From CBDUQN01 sp965369375 (lineage in GTDB: Bacteria > Krumholzibacteriota > Krumholzibacteriia > Krumholzibacteriales > Krumholzibacteriaceae), in NCBI GenBank assembly GCA_965369375.1, contig CBDUQN010000008.1, positions 1-64,000 of the forward strand: a stretch of 64,000 nt of DNA, given 5' to 3'. Position 1 is the stretch's first letter, and each line of letters opens with the position of its first letter. Shown piece by piece: positions 50,481-59,195 of the stretch. Both the position numbers and the translations under genes were made by a program. Below the pieces are notes generated by a model. It had not been told where the DNA came from, did not search any database, and was given only the letters and a program-made list of their open reading frames with translations.

Positions 50481-51083
50481 ATGGATGTAACACCTCAACT
50501 TGTCAAGGAATTGCGTGGAAGAACGGGCGCTGGAATGATGAATTGCAAGAAAGCCTTGCAGGAGACGAAGGGCGATATGGAAAAGGCAATCCGGTTTCTT
50601 CGCGAGAAGGGGCTGTCATCGGCGGCGAAACGCGCGGGAAAGACGGCAAAGGAGGGATGCATCTTTTCGTATGTCCACCCCGGTTCCCAGCTGGGAGTTC
50701 TCGTGGAAATCAATTGCGAGACCGATTTCGTCGCTCGCACGGATGAATTCATAGGATTGGGAAAAAATCTCGCAATGCAGGTCGCGGCCGCCTCTCCGCT
50801 CGTGGTAAGGCGTGAGGATCTCGATCCTGATCTCGTCGAGCGCGAGCGTGAAATATTCCGCAAACAGGCGCTATCCTCGGGAAAACCCGAAAAGGTAGTG
50901 GATAAAATTGTTGAAGGAAAACTCGAAAAGTTCTACGATGAAACGTGTCTCTTGGAACAGCCTTTCGTCCGAAGCGACAAAGAGACGGTGGAAGAGCTTG
51001 TAAAATCGGCAATTGCGAAGTTAGGAGAAAATATCGTGGTCAGGCGCTTCGCCCGTTTTCAATTGGGGGAGGAATCATCCTGA
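50481..51083 (+). CDS. tsf: Elongation factor Ts
   Basis: EF-Ts (200 aa) is the exchange factor for EF-Tu. The N-terminal UBA-like part has VKELRGRTGAGMMNCKKAL and EKAIRFLREKG. The core has VLVEINCETDFVARTDEF, with the conserved TDFVAR motif. It is the short form (about 200 aa rather than about 280 aa in E. coli) with a single core subdomain, as in Thermus and cyanobacteria. The ATG at 50481 follows GGAGG. Confidence 0.97.
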   Translation: MDVTPQLVKELRGRTGAGMMNCKKALQETKGDMEKAIRFLREKGLSSAAKRAGKTAKEGCIFSYVHPGSQLGVLVEINCETDFVARTDEFIGLGKNLAMQVAAASPLVVRREDLDPDLVEREREIFRKQALSSGKPEKVVDKIVEGKLEKFYDETCLLEQPFVRSDKETVEELVKSAIAKLGENIVVRRFARFQLGEESS

Positions 51084-51129
51084 GCGGTGATGTAGGCGAT
51101 ACCAGGCTGCGGATTGCAAAAATGGAATC

Positions 51130-51163
51130 GGCGCAGGAGATACGCTCTCCTGCGCCTTGTTTT
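51130..51163 (+). terminator. Intrinsic terminator after tsf
   Basis: GGCGCAGGAGA (51130-51140) and its exact complement TCTCCTGCGCC (51146-51156) form an 11-bp stem with a 5-base loop, followed by TTGTTTT. It divides rpsB-tsf from pyrH. Confidence 0.88.
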
Positions 51164-51250
51164 AGCATCGCGCTTCAGAGCGTGAGAGCGGCACTTCATA
51201 TGATGATTCCTCACTCGAGCGGCGGAACGCTTATCAAGGAGGATTCTTAG

Positions 51251-51964
51251 ATGACCAAGCGTCCGAGAATCAAGCGGGCATTGCTCAAAGTCAGTGGCGA
51301 GGTTCTCGGCGGCGAGAATGCGAGTATTGATTTCAGCGCGGTGGAAAACTTCGCGGTTGAGCTGAAGGAGGCCAAAGAGACGGGAGCCGAGATAGGCGTC
51401 GTTATCGGCGGTGGAAACATTGTAAGGGGGGCTAAGGCGAGCCGAAAGGGAGTCGACAGGGTTATCGGTGATTACATGGGGATGCTCGGCACTATTATCA
51501 ATGCTCTTGCTCTCAAGAGCGCTCTCGATCAGACCGGCGTCGATGCCTGTGTTATGACATCGATTCAGATGGAGCAGTACGCCGATCTTTACGTCAGAAG
51601 AAGGGCGCTCGAGTTACTCGAGAAAGGATGTCTGCTCCTGTTGGCTGGGGGAACCGGGAGTCCCTACTTTACAACGGACACGGCGGCGGCGCTCAGGGCC
51701 GTCGAGATCAAAGCAGATGCCTTGCTAAAGGCTACGAAGGTCGATGGCGTGTACGACAAGGATCCGGCGGAGAACAGGGATGCCACCTTGATTGAAAAGA
51801 TGAGTCATACCGACGCATTGAAAGAGGGGCTCGGCGTCATGGATGCCACGGCAATCGCTCTCTGCAGGGATAATGGCATTCCGATCATTGTGTTCAACGT
51901 GTTCGAGAAAGGGAACTTGAAGAAGGTCTTAGAGGGTGAAGGCCTTGGAAGCATAGTACAGTGA
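51251..51964 (+). CDS. pyrH: UMP kinase
   Basis: PyrH (237 aa) phosphorylates UMP to UDP. RALLKVSGEVLGGE, IGVVIGGGNIVRGA near residue 54, DYMGMLGTIINALALKSAL near residue 76, LLLAGGTGSPYFTTDTAAALRA near 134 and GVYDKDPAENRDA near 165 are standard amino acid kinase motifs. The ATG follows AAGGAGG. The stop overlaps the ribosome site of frr, so the two are coupled. Confidence 0.97.
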   Translation: MTKRPRIKRALLKVSGEVLGGENASIDFSAVENFAVELKEAKETGAEIGVVIGGGNIVRGAKASRKGVDRVIGDYMGMLGTIINALALKSALDQTGVDACVMTSIQMEQYADLYVRRRALELLEKGCLLLLAGGTGSPYFTTDTAAALRAVEIKADALLKATKVDGVYDKDPAENRDATLIEKMSHTDALKEGLGVMDATAIALCRDNGIPIIVFNVFEKGNLKKVLEGEGLGSIVQ

Positions 51965-51975
51965 GGAGGTTGATG

Positions 51976-52539
51976 ATGGATCCTGTTGATGAGATTTTCC
52001 AGGTTGCTGAAGAGCACATGAAGAGATCTATCGAAATGGCGGAGTCGGAGCTGATAACCATCAGAACGGGGAAAGCTACGCCCACTTTGCTCGACAGCAT
52101 CAAGGTGGATTACTACGGAACGAAAGTGCCGCTCAAGCAGATAGCCAATATAGCGGTGCCCGACCCGAAATTGATAACTGTTCAGCCTTGGGAAAAGCCA
52201 CTCGTCGGCGAGATCGTAAAAGCTATTCAGTCTTCCAACCTTGGTCTCACTCCGCAGAGCGACGGCAACTTTATCCGCATACCTCTGCCGGCGCTTACCG
52301 AAGAGCGGAGATTCGAGCTGGTGAAGACGGTCAGGCACATGATTGAGGAGGCCAAGGTGGCGCTGAGGAATGTCCGAAGGGATGCCAATGAAAAACTCAA
52401 GAATATCGAGAAGAGCAACGAAATATCCGAGGACGATTACCATCGCTACCACAAGGAGATCCAGGAGCTTACCGATGAATCGATAAAAGAGCTCGAAGAG
52501 GTGCTCGCTGCCAAGGAAAAGGAGATAACCGAATTTTAG
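51976..52539 (+). CDS. frr: Ribosome recycling factor
   Basis: RRF (187 aa) splits the post-termination ribosome with EF-G. It has the three-helix bundle pattern with ITIRTGKATPTLLDSIKVDY near the N-terminus, VPLKQIANIAVPDPKLI, and FIRIPLPALTEERRFELVK, and a helical C-terminus rich in Glu and Lys. The ATG at 51976 is chosen because GAGGAGG lies 6 bases upstream. An ATG one codon earlier is too close. Confidence 0.97.
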   Translation: MDPVDEIFQVAEEHMKRSIEMAESELITIRTGKATPTLLDSIKVDYYGTKVPLKQIANIAVPDPKLITVQPWEKPLVGEIVKAIQSSNLGLTPQSDGNFIRIPLPALTEERRFELVKTVRHMIEEAKVALRNVRRDANEKLKNIEKSNEISEDDYHRYHKEIQELTDESIKELEEVLAAKEKEITEF

Positions 52540-52603
52540 GCGGCGCATCCTGTTATGATCGGCCCGACACCGACTTCCTGGATGCAGCCCGCGTTTTGCT
52601 GTT

Positions 52604-53365
52604 ATGAGTGAAAAGACTGAGAAGGCCATAGAGAGGCTCAAAAACGAACAGAACCTGCCGCAGCACATCGCCATCATCATGGATGGAAACGGTCGCTGGG
52701 CGCGAAAACGGATGCTGCCGAGGCTGGCGGGGCATCGAGCGGGCAGGGAGGCGGTCCGTTCGTCCGTGCGGGGCTGCGCGAAGCTGGGGATATCCGCACT
52801 TTCCCTCTATACATTTTCTTTGGAGAACTGGAAACGTTCCAAGGCGGAAGTGCAGGGACTGATGCGATTTCTCAAAAACGTGCTGCATTCGGAATACCTG
52901 GAGCTGAATGAGAACAACATTCGTTTGCAGGCGAGCGGAAGACTCGGCATGCTTCCGCGGGGAACGTACGATACGCTTCAAGAGAGCATCGAGAAGCTTT
53001 CGGGCAATACCGGGATGATATTGAATTTGTGTCTCAGCTACAGTGGCAGGGCGGAAATCGTTGATGCAGCGAAAAAGATGATCGGGGAGGTCATGAGCGG
53101 GCGCCTGAAGGCGGAATCGCTCGACGAGGAGGCATTCTCCCGTTATCTCTATTCACCGGAATTGCCCGATCCCGATCTTCTGATACGAACGAGCGGCGAG
53201 CTGCGTATCAGCAATTTCCTCCTCTGGCAGCTTGCCTACACCGAGATCGTGGTCATGGATGTTCTCTGGCCTGATTTCAGAGAGGAACATCTCCTCGAGG
53301 CGATTCAAAAGTATCTCAGTCGCGAGCGTCGCTTCGGCGCCGTAAAGAAGCGTCAACATGATTGA
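52604..53365 (+). CDS. uppS: Isoprenyl transferase (undecaprenyl diphosphate synthase)
   Basis: UppS (253 aa) extends farnesyl diphosphate to the C55 carrier for cell wall synthesis. IAIIMDGNGRWARKRMLPRL contains the catalytic Asp27. SLYTFSLENWKRSKAEV and the C-terminal LLIRTSGELRISNFLLWQLA bind isopentenyl diphosphate. It overlaps cdsA by 8 bp and belongs to the frr-uppS-cdsA-dxr-rseP run. Confidence 0.96.
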   Translation: MSEKTEKAIERLKNEQNLPQHIAIIMDGNGRWARKRMLPRLAGHRAGREAVRSSVRGCAKLGISALSLYTFSLENWKRSKAEVQGLMRFLKNVLHSEYLELNENNIRLQASGRLGMLPRGTYDTLQESIEKLSGNTGMILNLCLSYSGRAEIVDAAKKMIGEVMSGRLKAESLDEEAFSRYLYSPELPDPDLLIRTSGELRISNFLLWQLAYTEIVVMDVLWPDFREEHLLEAIQKYLSRERRFGAVKKRQHD

Positions 53366-54245
53366 TAAGGTGGTCGCGTCCGTGCCCGAAGAGAATTTAA
53401 ATAAGAATCAGAGAGAGCTCGGATCAACGGCGAAGCGCGTTCTCGCATCAATCGTTTTTCTGCCGTGTCTTTTGATAATCGCACGACGCGGCGGATTCTA
53501 TTATCTCGCGCTGATCGATATCATGATTCTCATCGGGTTGTGGGAATTCTACAAGATGATGGAAGCCAAGGGCCTCAAACCCTACAAGATGCTTGGAATC
53601 CTCAGCGGGCTCGCCCTCTCGTGGTACATCTTCTTCAGGCAGGGAATCTACGCAAACTTCTTCCTGAGCATTATCTTCATGGGCATCATGGCGCTCGAGC
53701 TAATGAGAAAGGAGAAAGGTCTCGCCGTTTACCACACGTCGGTAACGATATTCGGCGTGTTCTATGTAGCATGGTTCGGCAGCCATCTGATACTGCTGCG
53801 GGAACTCCCCCATCTGAAAGGACTAGATTACTCGTTGGGCTTTTCATTTGTCATCGTCGCTTTTGTCCTGACATGGTGCTACGATACGGGCGCCTATTTC
53901 ATCGGAAGCAGGTTCGGGCGTACCCGGATATTCAAGAGCATTTCGGCACGGAAAACGATCGAGGGGGTTTTCGGCGGGATCCTGTTCTCGTTCATTGGAA
54001 TATTGATAACGCGGCTGACGGTCGCGCCCTACATATCGATCGTTCAGTGTGTGATTCTCACCGTAGGCGCCTCCCTGGTAGGCCAGGTCGGCGACCTCGT
54101 CGAATCGATGATCAAGAGGGATGTCAAGATCAAGGATGCTTCGAGCACGATCCCCGGCCATGGCGGCGTGCTCGACCGTTTCGATTCACTTCTCTTTACG
54201 GCACCATTGATCTACTACTATTTCAAATATTTCATACTCGTGTGA
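53358..54245 (+). CDS. cdsA: Phosphatidate cytidylyltransferase
   Basis: CdsA (295 aa) makes CDP-diacylglycerol from phosphatidate and CTP. It has about eight membrane segments and the C-terminal family signature GDLVESMIKRDVKIKDASST, followed by IPGHGGVLDRFDSL near residue 260. The N-terminus starts with a soluble stretch before the first segment. The start lies within the end of uppS. Confidence 0.96.
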   Translation: MIDKVVASVPEENLNKNQRELGSTAKRVLASIVFLPCLLIIARRGGFYYLALIDIMILIGLWEFYKMMEAKGLKPYKMLGILSGLALSWYIFFRQGIYANFFLSIIFMGIMALELMRKEKGLAVYHTSVTIFGVFYVAWFGSHLILLRELPHLKGLDYSLGFSFVIVAFVLTWCYDTGAYFIGSRFGRTRIFKSISARKTIEGVFGGILFSFIGILITRLTVAPYISIVQCVILTVGASLVGQVGDLVESMIKRDVKIKDASSTIPGHGGVLDRFDSLLFTAPLIYYYFKYFILV

Positions 54246-54259
54246 GGAGCGCAATCAAC

Positions 54260-55423
54260 GTGAAGAGTATCGTAGTGGCTGGATCGACGGGTTCCATCGG
54301 AAGATCAACCATTGAGATAATCGAAAAGAATCCGGGTGATTTCGACGTTCTCGGCCTCTCCGCCGGGCAGAACATCGATGAGCTGAAACGGCAGCTCGCC
54401 TTTTTCCCCGATGCCCGGTTTGCGGTGAAGGATGCAGCATCACTCGATGCGCTTATAGAGGGAGATGCGTCTCTTCGGGATAGGGCGGCCGGGTATGGCG
54501 ATGACGGGCTGCGGGAGCTGATTGCAGCGGCACGTCCGGAGCTCGTTATCAATGCGATCGTTGGCATTGCGGGGCTGATGCCGACGGTAACGGCTCTCGA
54601 GTCGGGCTGCCGCCTGGCGCTGGCAAACAAGGAATCTCTCTTTACCGCCGGAGAATTGATTGCCGGCATGATCGCAGATCGGCCGGACAGGATCATACCG
54701 TTGGACAGTGAGCACTTCTCGCTGTCGAGGTGCCTGAGGGGATACCGGGACAGAACGTCGGAGATCATTCTGACCGCCTCCGGCGGACCGTTTTTCGGAA
54801 GGGATTTTTCCAGCCTGGCAGCGGTACGGGTCGATGAAGTGCTCGATCACCCGACATGGAAAATGGGAAAGAGAGTTACGGTCGACTCGGCTCACCTGTT
54901 CAACAAGGGTTTGGAGGTCGTCGAGGCGCACTGGCTCTTTGGTTTCCCCTACGAGAGGATCAAGGTCGTGATACACCCCCAATCCGTTGTTCATTCGATC
55001 ATACGCTTGAGCGACGGCTCTCTGCTCGCTCATCTCGGGCCCACTGATATGAGGCTTTCGATCATGAATGCCCTGTACTACCCCGAAATGAGGGAGTTTC
55101 CATGGAAATCCCTCCAACCGGAGGATCTGGGAGCCCTGGAATTTTCGCCGCTCGAGAAGAGCCGGTATCCCGCGTTTCGCCTCGCTCTGGAAGCGGCACG
55201 CCGGGGCGGCACGGTTCCTGCTGCATTGAATGCGGCCGACGAAGTGGCCGTGGCGGCGTTTCTCGCCGGGGAGATCGGATTTTTAACGATTGTCGACTGG
55301 ATCGAAGAGGTGCTCGCGGCGCACCGGGAGGCTGCTATCGAGAGCTTGGGGGATGTATTCGAAGCCGACCGTTGGGCGCGTGATTTTCTCACATCGCGGC
55401 ATCGTGAAGCTGCACCGAAATAA
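54260..55423 (+). CDS. dxr: 1-deoxy-D-xylulose 5-phosphate reductoisomerase
   Basis: Dxr (387 aa) is the second enzyme of the MEP isoprenoid pathway. The NADPH site is VAGSTGSIGRSTIEII at the N-terminus. NKESLFTAGELIAG near 125, PLDSEHFSLSRCL near 146, ILTASGGPFF near 170, HPTWKMGKRVTVDSAHLFNK near 196 and HPQSVVHSIIRL near 240 are the metal and substrate motifs. The GTG at 54260 is chosen because it starts the nucleotide-binding strand and GAGGAG precedes it. Its product feeds the isoprenoid supply for UppS two genes upstream. Confidence 0.96.
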   Translation: MKSIVVAGSTGSIGRSTIEIIEKNPGDFDVLGLSAGQNIDELKRQLAFFPDARFAVKDAASLDALIEGDASLRDRAAGYGDDGLRELIAAARPELVINAIVGIAGLMPTVTALESGCRLALANKESLFTAGELIAGMIADRPDRIIPLDSEHFSLSRCLRGYRDRTSEIILTASGGPFFGRDFSSLAAVRVDEVLDHPTWKMGKRVTVDSAHLFNKGLEVVEAHWLFGFPYERIKVVIHPQSVVHSIIRLSDGSLLAHLGPTDMRLSIMNALYYPEMREFPWKSLQPEDLGALEFSPLEKSRYPAFRLALEAARRGGTVPAALNAADEVAVAAFLAGEIGFLTIVDWIEEVLAAHREAAIESLGDVFEADRWARDFLTSRHREAAPK

Positions 55424-55433
55424 TGGAGGATCA

Positions 55434-56780
55434 ATGTTTCTTACCATCATTGCGTTTCTTTTTGTGCTGGGCGTTGTTGTTTTCGTGCACGAGCTGGGGC
55501 ATTTCGTTGTTGCCAAGCTCAATGGTGTTTTTGTAATCAGTTATTCCTTCGGGTTCGGTCCGAAGCTGCTCAGCAGGCGTTTCGGCGAAACGGAGTATTT
55601 CATCAGGATTCTTCCTTTCGGCGGTTACGTGAAATTTGCAGGTGAAAATCCCGAAGACGGGTCCGGTGAAGTCGAAAAGGATTTCGAAGATCGAGAGATC
55701 CCCAAGGATAAATTCTTCCGCAATAAAAGCCCCCTGCAGCGGATGTCCGTGGTGCTCGCGGGCCCTTTTATGAACGCGGTGCTCGCCCTCGTTGTGTATA
55801 TCTGCAGCTTCTACTTCGAAGGCATTTATATCAATCCGAGCACCGTCGTAAAAGAGGTCCATGACGGCAGTCCGGCGGCGGTGGCGGGATTTGAGGTCGG
55901 GGACAGGCTCGTTGCAATCAATGGACGATCTTTCGAGTACTGGGGACAGCTCTACGAGCTGGTGGTATTCGAGGAGGGTGTTACTTCCGACTTCCTCGTC
56001 CTGAGAGGTTCCGACACACTCAATATCTCATGCGGCCCGGAATTCGATCAGGACTCTGAAGCCTGGACGTTGGGAATCTATTCGCCGTTGCCGTCGAAAG
56101 TCGGGAGCGTTCAGCGTGGCGGCCCCGCCGATAAGGCCGGAATAGAGCGGGGGGCGTTGATTATCGCCGTCAATGATACCACGGTGCAGACGTTCGAAGA
56201 GCTCGCTGAAATCATCCATGCTCAGCCGGGAGTGCCGCTCAAGATAGACTGGAAAGTCGAAGGCACGATGCATTCGGCAATTATCACACCCGAATCCTCT
56301 GACGCGCCCAAGGAGGGGGAACGTCTCGATATAGTGGAGGTAGGTCAGATCGGTATCCTGCCGTACTACGAGAAGCTGGACGTCTCTTTTATAGACGCCG
56401 TCAAGTACGGGAGCCGCATGGTGTACATCGTATTGGAATCCATTATTTCCTTTCTCGGAAAATATATTACCGGCAAGGTTACGATCAGGGCCGTCGGAGG
56501 TCCCTTGCGCATCGGCATTATGGCGGGAGATATGATTCGATGGGGTTTCAACCATCTGGTAACGCTGCTCGCATTTATATCCCTGAACCTTGCAATCGTC
56601 AATCTACTGCCGATAGTGCCGTTTGACGGAGGGCATTTTGTTCTGTACGGTATCGAGCTTGTCACGAGAAGGAGGATCAATCAGAGGGTGCAAAACGTGC
56701 TGATGCAAATCGGATTCTTCATTCTCATTGCACTCATGGTCTTTATTTTTCTCGTTGATATATTCAACATTTTCAGATAG
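55434..56780 (+). CDS. rseP: RIP metalloprotease RseP (site-2 protease)
   Basis: RseP (448 aa) is an intramembrane zinc protease that cleaves anti-sigma factors and leftover signal peptides. HELGH at residues 19-23 lies in the first membrane segment. FGFGPKLLSRRFGETEYFIR and LPFGGYVKFAGEN follow, then a PDZ region (about residues 125-290) and the second active-site motif NLLPIVPFDGGH near residue 397. The ATG at 55434 follows TGGAGGA. It closes the frr-to-rseP run and converges with the small lipoprotein gene. Confidence 0.95.
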   Translation: MFLTIIAFLFVLGVVVFVHELGHFVVAKLNGVFVISYSFGFGPKLLSRRFGETEYFIRILPFGGYVKFAGENPEDGSGEVEKDFEDREIPKDKFFRNKSPLQRMSVVLAGPFMNAVLALVVYICSFYFEGIYINPSTVVKEVHDGSPAAVAGFEVGDRLVAINGRSFEYWGQLYELVVFEEGVTSDFLVLRGSDTLNISCGPEFDQDSEAWTLGIYSPLPSKVGSVQRGGPADKAGIERGALIIAVNDTTVQTFEELAEIIHAQPGVPLKIDWKVEGTMHSAIITPESSDAPKEGERLDIVEVGQIGILPYYEKLDVSFIDAVKYGSRMVYIVLESIISFLGKYITGKVTIRAVGGPLRIGIMAGDMIRWGFNHLVTLLAFISLNLAIVNLLPIVPFDGGHFVLYGIELVTRRRINQRVQNVLMQIGFFILIALMVFIFLVDIFNIFR

Positions 56781-56788
56781 GCGGCGTT

Positions 56789-57208
56789 TCATTTGGTGCG
56801 TTCGAGGAGTTCGTTTATCCTGTTGTAGATGGCGAGCCATCGTTCGGGGTCCGCCTCGAGCTCCTTCAGAATCCGGCGCACGCGCCCGACATCGATTTTG
56901 CCGCGGAGCTCCTCCCATTTTTTATCAGCCTCTTCCGGATTATCTTGGAGATTTTTCTCTATTTCGTTTATTTTCATATAGAGTTCGACGATGTAACGTT
57001 CGTCCGGAGTCAGTGTTCGCTCTTTCTGTCTTTGAACCTGCTCCGGGGGCCGGCAGTTGAGCAACAGGAGCGATACGAGGAAAAAAAGCAGTATCGCTGT
57101 AGAGCGGTTTATAATGATATGAGGGTGGAGGGACGCGCTCGCGTGCTTTCGCTTTAGTGGAGTGGTCTTCTTGGTACGTCGGAAGTGTATTGATGCTTTT
57201 GTCTTCAT
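56789..57208 (-). CDS. Putative small lipoprotein, hypothetical
   Basis: This 139-aa protein is not recognised. A basic N-terminal stretch precedes a hydrophobic segment (STAILLFFLVSLLLL) and a cysteine at residue 52 that could be a lipobox Cys (LLLLNC), although the stretch before it is unusually long. The C-terminal half is charged and probably helical (ERYIVELYMKINEIEKNLQ, then RRILKELEADPERWLAIYNR). No clear ribosome site is seen at the ATG. It lies 8 bp from the rseP end and is divergent from bamA by about 45 bp. Confidence 0.5.
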   Translation of the reverse strand: MKTKASIHFRRTKKTTPLKRKHASASLHPHIIINRSTAILLFFLVSLLLLNCRPPEQVQRQKERTLTPDERYIVELYMKINEIEKNLQDNPEEADKKWEELRGKIDVGRVRRILKELEADPERWLAIYNRINELLERTK

Positions 57209-57251
57209 CCATGGTGGAAACTACACGTCCATCGATCGATTGTCAATCTCG

Positions 57252-59177
57252 ATGAGTTTCCCCTCATCAAGATGTGTCCTCCGCTGCCTCTCGGTTTGTG
57301 CCGCCGGCCTCATTCTGCTCATCTGCTCGTTTTCCACTATATGTGCAACTGATTTCGGAATCGATCTCCCCACGGTCAGCAAGATCGAGATTCTCGGAAA
57401 CAGGAGCATAGACGATGGAAAGCTGAAAAAACGCATGCGCACCAAGGAGGCGCGCTTCTACCATATATTGAAAAAACCCAAATTCCGGGAAGACTTTCTC
57501 AGACGCGACGTGGAGACGCTCAAATCCTATTACCACAAGAATGGCTTTTTCAGCGTCAAGGTTACCGTCGAAGCGGTCGAACGGGAAGAGAAGGCCAACA
57601 AGGTCCATATCCGGATAATGGTCAACGAAGGGCCGCAAACGGTCGTGAGGAGTCTCGAGTTTTCCGGGCAGGAAATGCTGGAAGAAAAGGTTCTGCGCAA
57701 GGGTCTCCAGCTCACCGAGGGTAAGCCGTATAACCCGAATCTGCTGGAAGTCGATCACTACACGATTTTCAGCAAATTTTTCGAGAAAGGGTACCTCGGC
57801 GCGAAGGTCTATTACGATCTTAACATCGATTCGATCGAGGTCGACCTTTCCTGGAAGATCTCGCCGGAGGAGCCTGTCAGGATCGATTCGATAACTATCG
57901 GAGGGAACCAAAAGGTCAAGACGCGTTTGATCGAACGTGAATTGATATTCGGGACGGGGGAGTATTTCGATCTGAAACGGGTCGTCGAGAGCAAGCAGAA
58001 CCTCTACGATACCGGGTATTTCACATTGGTGAATATCGAGCCGACGAATCTCGATATGGAGAGCCGCAAGGCGGATCTCGGCATAGAGGTGCGCGAGAGG
58101 AGCATGGGGTATATAGAGGCCGGGGTAGGCGTCGGCAACATCACCGGTAACAGGGTGTTCGCCGAGTGGGGGCAGCGCAACCTTCTCGGAAGAGGTTACG
58201 GGCTCAATCTCAAGAGTTCCTTTGCCTTCTGGCTGTTCGACCAAAACGATTATGATCTCACGCGGCTCGATTTCAAGACGAAGTACCTGCGGAACCAGGG
58301 CACGATCTGGTTTCCCCACGTTGTCGACACGTGGAATACCTTGTCTTTCCGGCTCTTCCACGAGTATGACGCGACGGTGGATCCCATAGTTGTAAGGGCC
58401 TGGAATTTATCGGCTTCCGTGTCCCGCCGGTTCACTCGGAGGATCTCGCTCGTTTTCGGCTATGCCCTCGAGTATGTCAAGCGTTATGAATACGGCAAAG
58501 AACGAAGCCAATCGGAAAAACGCTATATAGAAGCGTTGTTCACGAGGGATACGCGGGATTTTTATTTCAATCCGATGCAGGGGCATTACTTTTCGGCCAA
58601 GGGGAAACTGGCGGGCGGCATCTTCGGCGGTGAGGATGACTTTTATTCATTTGTTGTGGCATTCAGAAGGTATATTAGGATTGGGAAACAGACGGTGTTT
58701 GCCTATCGGTTGCGGGGAGGATACGCCGAGGCGTACGGTGACAGCAAGGATACCGGCGTGCCGATCGAGGATCACTTCTTCGCGGGGGGCACGAACTCGG
58801 TTCGTGGCTACAAGGAGAATTCGCTCGGCCCCGTCAATGTAATCGGCGATCCGCTCGGAGGGAACTATCAGCTTCTCACAAACTTCGAGCTCAGATTCCC
58901 CATACCGTATCTGGCCAAGTATAATTTCGGCGCGGTCGTATTTCTCGACGGAGGAAACGTCTGGGAGAGCATGGAAGACGTGAGCGTGGATCAATTCGAT
59001 TTGATATCCGATGAAAACGAGACAACCTACCTCGATTACCGGTGGGGAATCGGCTTCGGTCTTCGATACAATACACCGGTCGGACCGATACGGCTCGATT
59101 TCGGGTACCCGCTCAAGAAGACGACGGATATCGATTACGATTATCTTGTTCATATCAGTCTGGGGCAGATATTCTGA
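57252..59177 (+). CDS. bamA: Outer membrane protein assembly factor BamA family
   Basis: This protein of about 641 aa has an N-terminal signal peptide (SVCAAGLILLICSFSTICA), three POTRA-like repeats and a C-terminal 16-strand Omp85 barrel. The L6 loop motif is VRGYKENSLGP near residue 517, and the barrel ends with YDYLVHISLGQIF and a terminal Phe. BamA has five POTRAs and about 800 aa, so this shorter form may be a TamA-like or otherwise minimal Omp85 protein; the downstream tamB makes TamA a real alternative. The start is uncertain and lacks a strong ribosome site. The ATG at 57252 is chosen for the signal peptide. Confidence 0.8.
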   Translation: MSFPSSRCVLRCLSVCAAGLILLICSFSTICATDFGIDLPTVSKIEILGNRSIDDGKLKKRMRTKEARFYHILKKPKFREDFLRRDVETLKSYYHKNGFFSVKVTVEAVEREEKANKVHIRIMVNEGPQTVVRSLEFSGQEMLEEKVLRKGLQLTEGKPYNPNLLEVDHYTIFSKFFEKGYLGAKVYYDLNIDSIEVDLSWKISPEEPVRIDSITIGGNQKVKTRLIERELIFGTGEYFDLKRVVESKQNLYDTGYFTLVNIEPTNLDMESRKADLGIEVRERSMGYIEAGVGVGNITGNRVFAEWGQRNLLGRGYGLNLKSSFAFWLFDQNDYDLTRLDFKTKYLRNQGTIWFPHVVDTWNTLSFRLFHEYDATVDPIVVRAWNLSASVSRRFTRRISLVFGYALEYVKRYEYGKERSQSEKRYIEALFTRDTRDFYFNPMQGHYFSAKGKLAGGIFGGEDDFYSFVVAFRRYIRIGKQTVFAYRLRGGYAEAYGDSKDTGVPIEDHFFAGGTNSVRGYKENSLGPVNVIGDPLGGNYQLLTNFELRFPIPYLAKYNFGAVVFLDGGNVWESMEDVSVDQFDLISDENETTYLDYRWGIGFGLRYNTPVGPIRLDFGYPLKKTTDIDYDYLVHISLGQIF

Positions 59178-59195
59178 TCATGGAGGTCGGGACAG

